From Synechococcales cyanobacterium C42_A2020_086 (GTDB taxonomy: Bacteria > Cyanobacteriota > Cyanobacteriia > Elainellales > Elainellaceae), in the NCBI GenBank assembly GCA_015272325.1, contig JACYLU010000009.1:1-64000 (forward strand): a DNA stretch of 64,000 bases. Direction: 5' to 3'. The notes beneath the pieces are model-generated. The model was not told the DNA's origin and ran no database searches. It saw only the letters and a program-made list of their open reading frames with translations. Positions 1 to 8,444 of this stretch are shown here, in pieces; the first letter of the stretch is position 1; each line of letters opens with the position of its first letter. Position numbers and translations under genes: made by a program.

Positions 1-200
1 TGCTCCTGAAGGACGGGATCAGGATCTTTCCGAGATGCTTTTTCAAAGGGAACTCGTTTTTTGTAATGAAATCCTAGCGCGGCTGCGAAAGATAAGATAT
101 CACCGTAGGTGAGGAACACGCCTTCATCTCCTTCTTTGGCATGAAGTGATCTAACGAACTCGGCCTTATCTGCTGCGATTTGAATTCTAGCGAGCGCCAT
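1..200 (-). CDS. DNA phosphorothioation-associated protein 4 (partial, cut by left edge)
   Basis: Reading the minus strand from an ATG at 200 gives 66 codons that stay open to the window edge. The protein starts MALARIQIAADKAEF and contains LTYGDILSFAAALG and KKRVPF followed by SRKDPDPV. This pattern of a basic start, a Y-x-D-x-x-x-F-A-A-x-L-G segment and a K-K-R-V-P stretch is what I recall for the small family annotated as DNA phosphorothioation-associated (dnd system-associated) protein 4. It is co-directional with dndD and the phosphorothioation restriction gene, which supports the call. Its biochemical role is not established. The C-terminus lies outside the window. Confidence 0.65.
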   Translation of the reverse strand, partial: MALARIQIAADKAEFVRSLHAKEGDEGVFLTYGDILSFAAALGFHYKKRVPFEKASRKDPDPVLQE

Positions 201-304
201 ACTGGTGAGTCAGAAAATCGGTTGATTTTAGGGTCCCCAGGTTAGGTGGGGAGTTTACACAATATTACCCACAAAGAAAAGGGCGATACTTGGCCAGACT
301 TGCT

Positions 305-904
305 TCACGTTGAGTTGCCTGCCCGCAGAATCTCTGCCACCGTCAGGTCTAGCCCCGGCAACAGGGCAGACTCAAGCCGCTGATCGCTCGTGTAGTCCAC
401 TAACTCATACAGCCCATCCACCAGCCGCAGCACCGCCACCGTCTGCCGCATCGGGTCCACGATCCAATATTCTGGGATGCCCCGCACGGCATATTCCGAC
501 CGTTTGTAGCGATAGTCCCGATCCTCATTCGCCTTTCCCGGCGATACGACCTCCACCACCAGCAGTGGCGCAGGCATCGCTTCTGTAATGGTGTTCCGTT
601 CCGACGCAAGCAACACGGCTGCCAAGTCCTCTCCCAACACCACCAAGTCCGGCATCCGCACTCGACCTGCCACCACCAGTTCCACGTCTTTATGCCGCAG
701 CCAGGGTACAGGCACAAGTTGAGCTAGCGTCACCAACAAAAACACAGAGATCTGGGCATTGAGATTACTTTCCGGTGGCATTTCTAAAATTTCTCCATCC
801 ACAAACTCGCGCCGACCTTCAAAGGCATCGTCTAGCGCCAAATAGTCTGCGACGGTGAGTTTTTGTGTCGATTGAGGGGTTGGGGTCGTGGGTGTGGTTG
901 TCAT
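305..904 (-). CDS. Uma2 family endonuclease (DUF820)
   Basis: A Uma2/DUF820 protein of about 199 aa with a PD-(D/E)XK-like fold, a family expanded in cyanobacteria. Visible family marks are LTVADYLALDD near the N-terminus, RMPDLVVL with the acidic Asp, LLVVEVVSPG with the catalytic-type Glu, a D-Y-x-x-K-x-x-E-Y helix, and GIPEYWIVDP. I chose the ATG at 904, which begins MTTTPTTPTPQ, because GGAGG lies about 11 nt upstream. A longer frame back to 943 has no comparable site. It follows a second Uma2 gene by about 67 nt and sits inside the dnd gene string. Its substrate is unknown. A part in phosphorothioation defence is inferred only from position. Confidence 0.8.
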   Translation of the reverse strand: MTTTPTTPTPQSTQKLTVADYLALDDAFEGRREFVDGEILEMPPESNLNAQISVFLLVTLAQLVPVPWLRHKDVELVVAGRVRMPDLVVLGEDLAAVLLASERNTITEAMPAPLLVVEVVSPGKANEDRDYRYKRSEYAVRGIPEYWIVDPMRQTVAVLRLVDGLYELVDYTSDQRLESALLPGLDLTVAEILRAGNST

Positions 905-971
905 GGTTAACCTTGCCTCCGGGTGTAGTTTAGCCGCCCCCACCCCATCCGCCCCTCTTGTACGTCAGCCA

Positions 972-1661
972 TCAGTCTTGTCCTTCACGCTCTTGTCCTG
1001 CATTTTGCGGTTGGCTATGAAACACCTGGAGCAGCCAGCGGTTAATCTCGCCGTCTTCCTCCGTCTGGCTGCGCTTGAGGGCTTCTTCCACAAGGGCGAT
1101 CGCCAGTCCTGGCAGCACCTCCGACTCGCGGATTTGCCGACTGCCCCCATCCGCCACCGCAAAGGCGATCACCTCACCCTGCTCCACATCCACCACCCAG
1201 TATTCCTGCACCCCCAACCGCTCGTAGAGTAATCGCTTGCGTCCAAGGTCATCGCTGAGAGTTGTAGAGGCAACTTCGATGACCAACTGTGGCGCACCAA
1301 ACTCGTTGACATCAATGGGCTGAGAAGACTTGGGTGGAATGCGGAACGCGGCACCAATGTAGTATGCCAAGTCAGGCTGACACTCGCGCACGCCTGGTTT
1401 GCGAAAACTGCTATTGGTCAAACCAACAATCCGAATGTTTTTGACCGTGCCGTAGAGACTGACCGTTTGGGCCAGCAGGCTATTATCTCGTCCGTGTCCA
1501 GCCCCAATCGGCATCGTCTCAATCCTCATCGAGTCAGTGTCGTAATAGAACCGAGCGTTTTCTAGTTCAGGGCGATCGCCCAGTGCCAGAAACGTCTCCC
1601 AACTCGCTTTGACCCACGCATCGGTGACCAAGTTTTGCGGTGCGGGTAAGGTATTCACCAT
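972..1661 (-). CDS. Uma2 family endonuclease (DUF820), second copy
   Basis: A Uma2/DUF820 protein of 229 aa. Family marks are an N-terminal F-L-A-L-x-D segment, CQPDLAYYIG with the metal-type Asp, PQLVIEVAS with the Glu, a K-R-L-L-Y-E helix, and GVQEYWVVDVEQGEV. The ATG at 1661 has AAGGAG a few bases upstream. The sequence differs clearly from the neighbouring Uma2, so this is not a recent tandem copy. It begins 42 nt after the dndD stop on the same strand and may be co-transcribed with it. The nuclease role follows from the family fold. The target and any link to the Dnd system are inference. Confidence 0.8.
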   Translation of the reverse strand: MVNTLPAPQNLVTDAWVKASWETFLALGDRPELENARFYYDTDSMRIETMPIGAGHGRDNSLLAQTVSLYGTVKNIRIVGLTNSSFRKPGVRECQPDLAYYIGAAFRIPPKSSQPIDVNEFGAPQLVIEVASTTLSDDLGRKRLLYERLGVQEYWVVDVEQGEVIAFAVADGGSRQIRESEVLPGLAIALVEEALKRSQTEEDGEINRWLLQVFHSQPQNAGQEREGQD

Positions 1662-1703
1662 TGGCTAAGGCTCCTTTGCACGGCGATTCTGACCCATGCC
1701 AGT

Positions 1704-3782
1704 CTACCCCTCGACTGCGATAATCTCAGTGTACTCAAACTCGTTGGGGCTGCAACGCACCAGGGGATAGGATGTGCCGTTGAGGGTGATCGCATCTGGT
1801 TCCACATCCGCCTTGGGCGAGTGATAGACCAGCACATACTGCCGTCCCAAGTGGGGCCCCATTTCTTCTGCCACCTCGCCGCGCCACTGGGTCTTGCTCA
1901 CCAGCACCACCAGTTGATTAGCCAGTGTGGGGAGCGATCGCCCCACCTGCCGCCGATAGGTTTCGTCTAGGCTGCCAAAGGGCGAATCCATCACCATCGG
2001 GTAGTTGCCTGCATCCGGCGGCATTAGGTATCGGTTTTGCTGATCGCGGCGGCTCCAGTCGCGCACCCGGTCGATAATGGCGCCGATAAACGACAGACTC
2101 AAGACCTGGTTTTCTCCGGTCGAGGCCGGCACCAGCCGCTCTTGCCCGGTGGTGCTTTCGACTAGATGCAGCTCATACTTCTCCGTCAGGCGCGGCACAT
2201 AGGGCGCAACCACGATCCGCTGAAAAATCTCCCGCACCCGTCGTTCTAGGTCGCTGCGAAACACCCGATCCACATTCGTCTGCACTTGCTTGAGACGGGC
2301 GATCGCCTCTTCGGTGGCGGTAATCCGGCGCTGCGTCTGGGTCTGTCGCGCTTCCGTCGCCTGGTGTTTTTCGATCTGTCGCCGCAGATCCTCAATCTGC
2401 TGGCTCAGGTCTTTCACGCGCTGGTCGTTTTCGCCCTGCTCCCGGTTCAACGCCTGAATTTTCGCGTCAATGTCTTCATGGCGCTTTTCCAGGTTGCGGA
2501 TATCTTCGAGGGGGCTATTGCGGAGTTGCTCGTGGATGGTGTCTAGCTCCGTCTCGATGCGGGATAGGGTCTGGCGCAGCTCACCGATCTTGCGCTGCTC
2601 CTCGTCTACGGTTTGCCAAAAGACTGGAATCTGGCGGGCGATCGCCTCCATCTGCGCCCCCATGCGGATCACCGTCTCCTCCACGTCTGCCAGCCCCGCC
2701 CGCTCTAGATATGCTTTCACCTGATGGTGATGGTCGCTGCCAGCCTCTAGCACGGTGCCACAGATGCAGCGCTGGCGATCGAGCAGATCTTGCACAAACT
2801 GCTGCTTGATATCAGCAGGCAATTCGCCGCGCTGGCGCAGGCCTTGCTCTAGCGCCCGAAACTGGGCGATCGCCCCCGGCAGCAGCACCGTATAGCCCCG
2901 CGTCGAAAGGGTCGATTTCAGCCGCACTCGACATTGCTCCAGGGCATCTCGCACCGACTGCTTCTGGCTTTCTAGGTCATCGCGCCGCTTTTGCTCTGCC
3001 CGCACCGCCTCCGACTCGCGTAGTGCGTTTGCCACTGCCTGCCGCTGACGTTTGAACTGCTCAATTTCTGACTCAATCTCGCCCTGCCGCGCTGCGATTT
3101 GCTCCCGCTCTTCCTCCAGCGTTTGCTTTTGCTGCACCAGCGTTTGGGTCTCCGGGTCGCCAAACCGTTCCAGTTCTTTTTCTAGGGTTTTGCGGGCCTC
3201 TCCCAAATGGCGAATGGCGCGGGTCAACACCTCCACCCCCAACAGGGCCTTGGTGGCCTCGGCAATCTCCGTTTTCTTATTCGAGCGCACGATTTGCTCA
3301 ATCCGCTCTCCATCAAAGAAGAAGTATTGATGCAAACTCACGGGCAGAATGCGCCCAATTACGTCATCTAGGTGCTGCTCAGAAATTCGCCAGCGCCCAT
3401 CTTCCCCAGCATATTTCAGCGATAAGTCGCTCCTAGTCGGCACAATCTCCCCAGTGTCAGTCCGATAGGCACGGCAGGAACGACGGATGCGATATTGGGT
3501 AGCGCCATGCTCACAGGCCAATTCCACCCAGCATTCGACGGGTTCATTAACTGCTGCCTCTGCCAGCGCCCGCTTATTCACCAACTGATCCGGCGAGGCA
3601 AAGGCCGCCGTCGTCTTTTCATACAGCGCCCAAGTAAAGGCATTGAGCAGGGAGGTTTTTCCTGCCCCATTGTTGCCATGAATCACCGTTACCTTGCGAT
3701 CGCCACTGGCAGACAGTCGTAGCTCTGGTGTAGTGCCATAAAACTGGCGGAAATTGTGCAACTGAATCGACAGCAGCCTCAT
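1704..3782 (-). CDS. dndD: DNA sulfur modification protein DndD (SMC-like ATPase)
   Basis: DndD is the ATPase of the DNA phosphorothioation complex, in which DndC, DndD and DndE replace a non-bridging backbone oxygen with sulfur. This 692-aa protein starts with an SMC/Rad50-type half domain with Walker A GNNGAGKT at residues 36-43 and the QFYGTTPE and NAFTWALYEK blocks typical of cyanobacterial DndD. It continues into a long charged coiled coil (about 190-520) interrupted by a Cys pair in RCICG that recalls a zinc hook. It ends with a signature-like STGENQVLSLS and a Walker B-type PMVMDSPFGSLDE. The start overlaps the stop of the small upstream gene as ATGA, implying translational coupling. 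dndB, dndC and dndE are not in the window; they may lie beyond the left edge. Confidence 0.88.
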   Translation of the reverse strand: MRLLSIQLHNFRQFYGTTPELRLSASGDRKVTVIHGNNGAGKTSLLNAFTWALYEKTTAAFASPDQLVNKRALAEAAVNEPVECWVELACEHGATQYRIRRSCRAYRTDTGEIVPTRSDLSLKYAGEDGRWRISEQHLDDVIGRILPVSLHQYFFFDGERIEQIVRSNKKTEIAEATKALLGVEVLTRAIRHLGEARKTLEKELERFGDPETQTLVQQKQTLEEEREQIAARQGEIESEIEQFKRQRQAVANALRESEAVRAEQKRRDDLESQKQSVRDALEQCRVRLKSTLSTRGYTVLLPGAIAQFRALEQGLRQRGELPADIKQQFVQDLLDRQRCICGTVLEAGSDHHHQVKAYLERAGLADVEETVIRMGAQMEAIARQIPVFWQTVDEEQRKIGELRQTLSRIETELDTIHEQLRNSPLEDIRNLEKRHEDIDAKIQALNREQGENDQRVKDLSQQIEDLRRQIEKHQATEARQTQTQRRITATEEAIARLKQVQTNVDRVFRSDLERRVREIFQRIVVAPYVPRLTEKYELHLVESTTGQERLVPASTGENQVLSLSFIGAIIDRVRDWSRRDQQNRYLMPPDAGNYPMVMDSPFGSLDETYRRQVGRSLPTLANQLVVLVSKTQWRGEVAEEMGPHLGRQYVLVYHSPKADVEPDAITLNGTSYPLVRCSPNEFEYTEIIAVEG

Positions 3783-3976
3783 TGCACCTCCTCTTTGACA
3801 ATCTGCAAAATGTCGTCATTAATACCTATTGGATTCCTGAGATGCAGCTTGTCGTTCTCTGCTTTCAGCACTCGCCTGATCAAGCGCTTGATCTCCGGCG
3901 GAGAAGAGTCGATCGGTTCCATTACAGCATGAGCAGGAGAGGGGGTTGAGGATTGATACGGCTGTTCTGGAGTCAT
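3779..3976 (-). CDS. Small protein translationally coupled to dndD
   Basis: A 65-aa acidic and basic protein with a proline/serine-rich first third and a helical second half (EIKRLIRRVLKAEND, then INDDILQIVKEEVQ). Its stop codon overlaps the dndD start as ATGA, and it follows the restriction gene on the same strand. I do not recognise the family securely. Phosphorothioation and other modification loci often contain small proteins of this size, annotated only as system-associated. It does not look like DndE, which is larger and has a different conserved core. An internal ATG at 3922 could give a 47-aa form. Confidence 0.55.
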   Translation of the reverse strand: MTPEQPYQSSTPSPAHAVMEPIDSSPPEIKRLIRRVLKAENDKLHLRNPIGINDDILQIVKEEVQ

Positions 3977-4074
3977 AGTTCGTTTAGAGGATTCGAGTGA
4001 GTTGCAATGAATAAATAGGGTCTAAAATCGGCAATCCTAAAGTCGGCAATCCAAAATCGAGCAGATTTTGAGGC

Positions 4075-5932
4075 TTACAAGTCCAGCAGTCCATAGCGCT
4101 GTTGCAAGTCGAGCAATTGGCTCCGTGCTTCGCCCGCGTTGTCAGCTAGGTCGGCAAATTCCACAAAGCGGGTCAGTTCCTTTCTGAGGAAATTTCGCTC
4201 TACTTCTAAGGTTTCCCGCCCCAAATCGGGCGGCAACACAATCATGTCGAAAATGGTAGCGCGGCGTTTGCCCGGATGGGGTCGCAGCACTCGCCCCCGC
4301 CGCTGGATAAACTGCCGGGGGTTGCCGCTGCTGGCTAAGATCACTGCCGTTTCGATCGCCGGAATGTCTACCCCTTCATCTAGGCAGCGAATTGCCACCA
4401 GCCCTTGCAGTTCTCCAGTTTCAAACTGGTGCCGCAGGTCTTCGCGCTCGTCTAACGTGGTTTCAGCAGTGTAGGTGTTGACCCGATAGCCCAGGTCGCG
4501 CCCCAGCAGGCGGGTCACGGCTTCTAGCTGTCGCTGGCTTTCGGCGCTGGTGTCGTCTTCGACCGACCCGTCGCCGCAGTAAATCAGGGTATGGCTGGTG
4601 TCTAGGCGCGATCGCATGACCTCCCGCAGCGCCTCTAACTTATTCGCTGCTGCCCCCACCAGTCGCGCCCGCTGGTTGAGCAGTGCCGCCAGTCCCTCGT
4701 TTTCATCCGGGTCTTCCCCCATCGCCATCGCTCGCCCAATCCGCGTGGTCAATTCCGAATAGCGTTCTGTTTCTGATTCCGTCAGCTCAACCAAAATCGG
4801 GTAATACAAGTAGTGAACCAGCGCCCCCTGGGCGATCGCATCTTTCAGGGTAAATTCTGGCTCCAGCACCGGGCCAAAATAGTCCAGCAGCGCTTCTGTT
4901 CCCTGCTCGTCGAAGTAGCGTTCTGGGGTGGCCGACAGTGCCAACCGCAGCCCGATGTTGCTCGGCAGGCTGGCGGCCAACCGTCTGGCTCCTAGATTAT
5001 GGGCTTCATCGCCCACGATCAGGGTTCTCTTGGGAAAGTAAGGCAGTTGTGACTGAAAACCATCGGTGATCAGTGTAGCGTTGGTCGTGATCACGGTCAG
5101 AAAGGGTTGATGACCAGCCTTAACGTTATAAAGCTGATTAGATAAGCAACCCTGCCACTGATGCCGGCTCTCGAACACCAGGAGGGGGTCGGTGATGCCA
5201 AACTTGCGGCATTCCCGCGCCCACTGCTGCACCAGATGCCGATAGGGGCAAATGATAATCAGCGCTTGCAGTTGAATCGCTTGATAGAGTTTTGCGGCGA
5301 TCGCCAGCGCCGTAATGGTTTTGCCGCTGCCCGTCGCCATCTTCAAGGTGCCTCGACCGTTGTTGGCAAACCAGTTGGCGATCGCCTGCTCCTGGTAGGG
5401 GCGCAGCGTCAGCCAGAAGGGCAGGGTGGGAATACCCGCTGGCTGCTGGGGGCGATAGATGCTCTCAAACCCATAGCTGCCGCTCGACGATGCCACCTTT
5501 GGTTCTCGCGTTGGCGCTTCGGACGGACAGCGCTGGAGGAGCGATCGCCGTGCCGCTTCTGGAAAATCCAGCACCTCCAGATTAGGCGTTTCGTTGTCCC
5601 ATAGCCGCTGAAAATCCTCAGTTTTTTCTGCAATGCGTTCCGCATCGCCAAGCTGCCACGAACGGAAGACATCGATGCACTCAAAATTGTCGCTAAGGGC
5701 ATTGGCGCTTTCGTTGGCAGACCCCGTGAAGACGACCACCTGATCCTCTTGATCCCTAAAAATCCCCAGCTTTTCATGGTAGATGCCTTGCTGGTAAGGA
5801 TTCTGATGTACCGCCAGCTTAATCTCCAGCCGTTCCCGGCTCAAAAGCCATGCCAAGTAGCCCAGCCTGTCATGTTCGAGTTGCTCCAGTTCCCGTACCA
5901 GGACAGCTTCAATGACTTCCTCTCGCTGCCTG
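4075..5932 (-). pseudogene. DNA phosphorothioation system restriction enzyme (PLD nuclease + helicase), 5' truncated by IS
   Basis: The intact part encodes the C-terminal portion of a phospholipase D-type nuclease (YHEKLGIF, then TGSANESANAL, an HxK...SANE half-site) fused to a superfamily 2 helicase. Helicase marks are Walker A MATGSGKT, DEAH in VGDEAHNLG, ALSATPER, LIYCGDGS and QRRGRVLRP. This arrangement matches proteins annotated as the phosphorothioation-system restriction enzyme of cyanobacteria. The frame is open past the TTG at 5856 and runs through RQREEVIEAVLVRELEQ up to the IS5 terminus at about 5933, so the true N-terminus is missing. No matching 5' part is visible beyond the IS. 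Whether the remnant is expressed is unknown; TTG 5856 could restart translation but would lack part of the nuclease domain. Confidence 0.82.
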
Positions 5933-6860
5933 AGAGGATATTTGGAAATACGGAGAGGGGAAAAGCCTCATGCCAGTCTACGGAGCATCAATCGAATCAT
6001 CGCGATATGAATAAAGGCTTCAGAAGAAGCGGGTAAGCGCTCGTAATCGACATTGAGACGACGACACCAATGCAGCCAACCGTAAGTGCGCTCCACAGTC
6101 CATCGCTTGGGAAGCAAGACGAATCCTTGAGCACCCTCTGGTCGCGGCACTACCTCTAAAATCCAACGAAAGGTATCAATGACCCAATGGAGGAAATCTT
6201 CTCCAGAGAACCCTCCATCGACCCAAATGCGAACCAGTTGAGGCACTCGATGACGCTCTTGATGAAGCGTTTTGAGCAAGTGTTTGGCTCCTTCGCGCTC
6301 AGGTACACTAGCAGCCACGACCTGCACGGCAATCAACAATCCCAACGTATCCACGAGCGTAAAGCGTTTGCGCCCTTTGATTTTCTTGCCGCCATCATAG
6401 CCAACCGCTTGGTGCAATATAACAGCACTGGGAACGGTTTGGGAATCTAAACTGGCTGCTGTTGGGCTACTGTTGCGATGGGCATCGATTCTCACCCATT
6501 GGACAAGATGGTCGTGAATTCGCTTCCAACTGCCATCATCCCGCCACTAACGAAAGTAATAATAAACCGTCGAATAGGGCGGATACTCCTTGGGTAACAG
6601 TCGCCAAGCACAACCGCTAATGAGCACGTACAGGATGGCTTGAAGCACCAACATCAGATTGACCGTACGAGGTCTTCCACACTGCGATTCAGGGGTAAGA
6701 AGGGCTTCAAATAATTCGTATTGTTCAGGGGTAAGTTCGCTGACGTAGGCTAGAGTCATAGCTTCCTAGAGGGCTGTTTGGATTTAGATATATTCAGCCT
6801 AAAAACCCCGGGAAGCTTTTGTATATACTAGTGCACTTTGCTACTTTCCAAACATCCTCT
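5933..6860. mobile_element. IS5-family insertion sequence (about 928 bp)
   Basis: The element is bounded by imperfect terminal inverted repeats: AGAGGATATTTGGAAATA at the left and, read on the other strand, AGAGGATGTTTGGAAAGTAG at the right. It contains one transposase frame with a stop codon. The flanks just outside the repeats, tga on the left and taa on the right, do not form a clear target duplication. This suggests an adjacent deletion or recombination after insertion, consistent with the missing 5' end of the restriction gene next to it. Confidence 0.8.
5968..6759 (-). pseudogene. IS5-family transposase with internal amber stop
   Basis: The first 70 codons encode an N-terminal transposase domain ([41 protein letters not shown]). 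An in-frame TAG at 6547-6549 follows, and the same frame then resumes with WRDDGSWKRIHDHL and the DDE domain (DSQTV, GYDGGKKIKGRKR, VDTLGLL, VDGGFSG, WTVERTYGW). The two parts are in one frame, so a single nonsense change, for example CAG or AAG to TAG, explains the break. It is not a programmed frameshift. The copy is probably inactive unless readthrough occurs. Confidence 0.82.
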
Positions 6861-6957
6861 TAAGCGTCTCATGCCCCCCCCTTTTTGACTATTCCTGTCT
6901 TAAATTGAGACTCTGGGTACAGCAACCTTTTCAGGAATTCTCTGCACCACTAAGGGG
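6861..6957. other. Short junction between the IS and the WYL gene
   Basis: This stretch lies between the right IS terminus and the stop of the WYL gene. It contains a run of nine C residues at about 6874-6882 and no recognisable piece of the missing restriction-gene N-terminus. It therefore gives no sign that the restriction gene continues beyond the IS. Confidence 0.5.
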
Positions 6958-8151
6958 CTAATTCTGTGAAGGAATCAGGGATGTGTAGCGTGTAAGTAAT
7001 TCTTGAGCCATCTGCTTGTGTTTCTCAATTAATTCTGGTGGCGAAATGAACTGAGTGTTGCCCATAAAGCGACAAACCCAGTAGCAGAATTCATTGAGCG
7101 ATCGCCTCGGTAGCTTGACTGTGTAGTCTAAATACTCTAATCTGCCGTCCTTTCCTTTGGGTCCTGCATGAATTTTCTGGGCTGGATGTCGCTTCTCTCC
7201 TTCTAAAATAAAGCTCATGACCTCCGGGAAAAATCGAACCGTTACTTCTACAGGCTCTAGCTGACCCAGCTTTTCTAGACGCTGTTCCTCTGTCGTACCC
7301 AAAAACAAACCCCAACCCGTTTCTAACAAGCGATGAGCCATCTGCAAGCTCTGCCACTGCTGCTCAGTATTCTGTTGTTTGCCCTCTATTGGCTGGAAGT
7401 GGTCACTCAGGCGATCGAGTCTAGAGAGCGCTAGATGCCCACTTTCACAATCCTCATGTAGTAAATACCAGGCAATGTCAGCATAAACAAGCTGGAGTGG
7501 ATATACCTGCATATACCGAGTTTCGCCAGTGCGATAGGGATTGCGGCTCCGGAAGAGTTCGATCGCCTGTCCCTGAATAATGCTCTCTTCCAATGCCTCT
7601 AGCTTCTCAAATAACGTGCCTCGATATTGACGCTGTGCCATCATTTCTTCAGGATCGGTGTAAACAACAGCACGATCGATATGAGTTCGTACTGGATAAA
7701 ACAACTGCTCAGAGAGATGGAGTCCACGCAGTCGCCGTTCTAACCGTTCATACAGTTTAGTCACTTCAGGGTCGCGTTGATACCTAGCTTGGGAGTAAAG
7801 CGCATTGAGAGCAACCTGTAGCTCTTCCCGGTTCATTGCCCCAGTCCCTAGATAGTACCCCCATCGATACATGTGCTGTTCCAAAATTCCCCAGCGTCGC
7901 AGAACTCCTAAATCTTTACGCAGAGTTGGTAAAGAACAAGCAGTTAGGGAAATGCCTTGCTTACCTGCAACTTCCTGCAAACGCTGCTGAACTTCGACGA
8001 GAGCATCATGATGTTTTTCAGAAACCCGCTCAACTCTTTCAGCGCTACCTACTCCTGGATGCTGCACCAGTGTTGCAATCAAAAGCATCAGCCGCTCGAA
8101 GGCAGTGCGATCGCTATAGGGATGGGACGCTGGTGAGCAACTCTTTCTCAT
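6958..8151 (-). CDS. WYL domain-containing transcriptional regulator
   Basis: A 397-aa protein with an N-terminal helical, winged-helix-like part (SLPTLRKDLGVLRRWGIL at about 75-92) followed by a WYL-type sensor domain. The literal WYL triplet occurs in YADIAWYLLHED, followed by the typical LSRLDRLSD and later VTVRFFPEV. WYL regulators are commonly found beside phage-defence operons, where they bind DNA and repress until a nucleic-acid or nucleotide signal appears. The gene diverges from the coiled-coil/helicase operon across a 293-bp intergenic region, so control of that operon is the natural inference. The ligand is not evident. The start at 8151 is the first ATG and has no strong ribosome site to confirm it. 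Confidence 0.78.
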   Translation of the reverse strand: MRKSCSPASHPYSDRTAFERLMLLIATLVQHPGVGSAERVERVSEKHHDALVEVQQRLQEVAGKQGISLTACSLPTLRKDLGVLRRWGILEQHMYRWGYYLGTGAMNREELQVALNALYSQARYQRDPEVTKLYERLERRLRGLHLSEQLFYPVRTHIDRAVVYTDPEEMMAQRQYRGTLFEKLEALEESIIQGQAIELFRSRNPYRTGETRYMQVYPLQLVYADIAWYLLHEDCESGHLALSRLDRLSDHFQPIEGKQQNTEQQWQSLQMAHRLLETGWGLFLGTTEEQRLEKLGQLEPVEVTVRFFPEVMSFILEGEKRHPAQKIHAGPKGKDGRLEYLDYTVKLPRRSLNEFCYWVCRFMGNTQFISPPELIEKHKQMAQELLTRYTSLIPSQN

Positions 8152-8444
8152 ATGTCAACTAAAAGCCAATATTTTTTGAACATATCATAATGGCTCAGAA
8201 CTGCTCTTGACGAGAGCTTTATAACTATGACAATAATTGCTTTAAATATTGGGATTTCTTTGGAGACAGATGGGTACTCTTGCTAGAGTGAAATCTAAGC
8301 CAATCCAAAAGGCGGAACATTACAGCCTGCGGGATGCATTCATCACGAGGCTTATCCGAAGGCCTGCCAAGCTTTGGATTAGAGCAGTGCAATCGCCTCA
8401 TAGTGGTGGTTTTGTTTGTGTGTGTCCCCTGCATCTAACCCCTT
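8152..8444. promoter_or_regulatory. Divergent intergenic region between the WYL gene and the defence operon
   Basis: This 293-bp AT-rich stretch must hold the promoters of both the WYL gene and the operon starting at 8445. A possible forward promoter is TTGACG at 8209 followed about 18 nt later by CAATAA, leaving a leader of over 200 nt. I found no clear long palindrome that would mark the WYL operator. The promoter assignment is weak. Confidence 0.3.

Noticed and set aside
234-252. TCCCCA/TGGGGA hairpin between the first two minus-strand genes
   Set aside because: A 6-bp stem without a U-tract on the minus strand; too weak to call a terminator.
5968-6759. Two separate transposase ORFs that could suggest a programmed frameshift
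   Set aside because: Both parts are in the same frame, separated by one TAG, so a nonsense change is the simpler reading.
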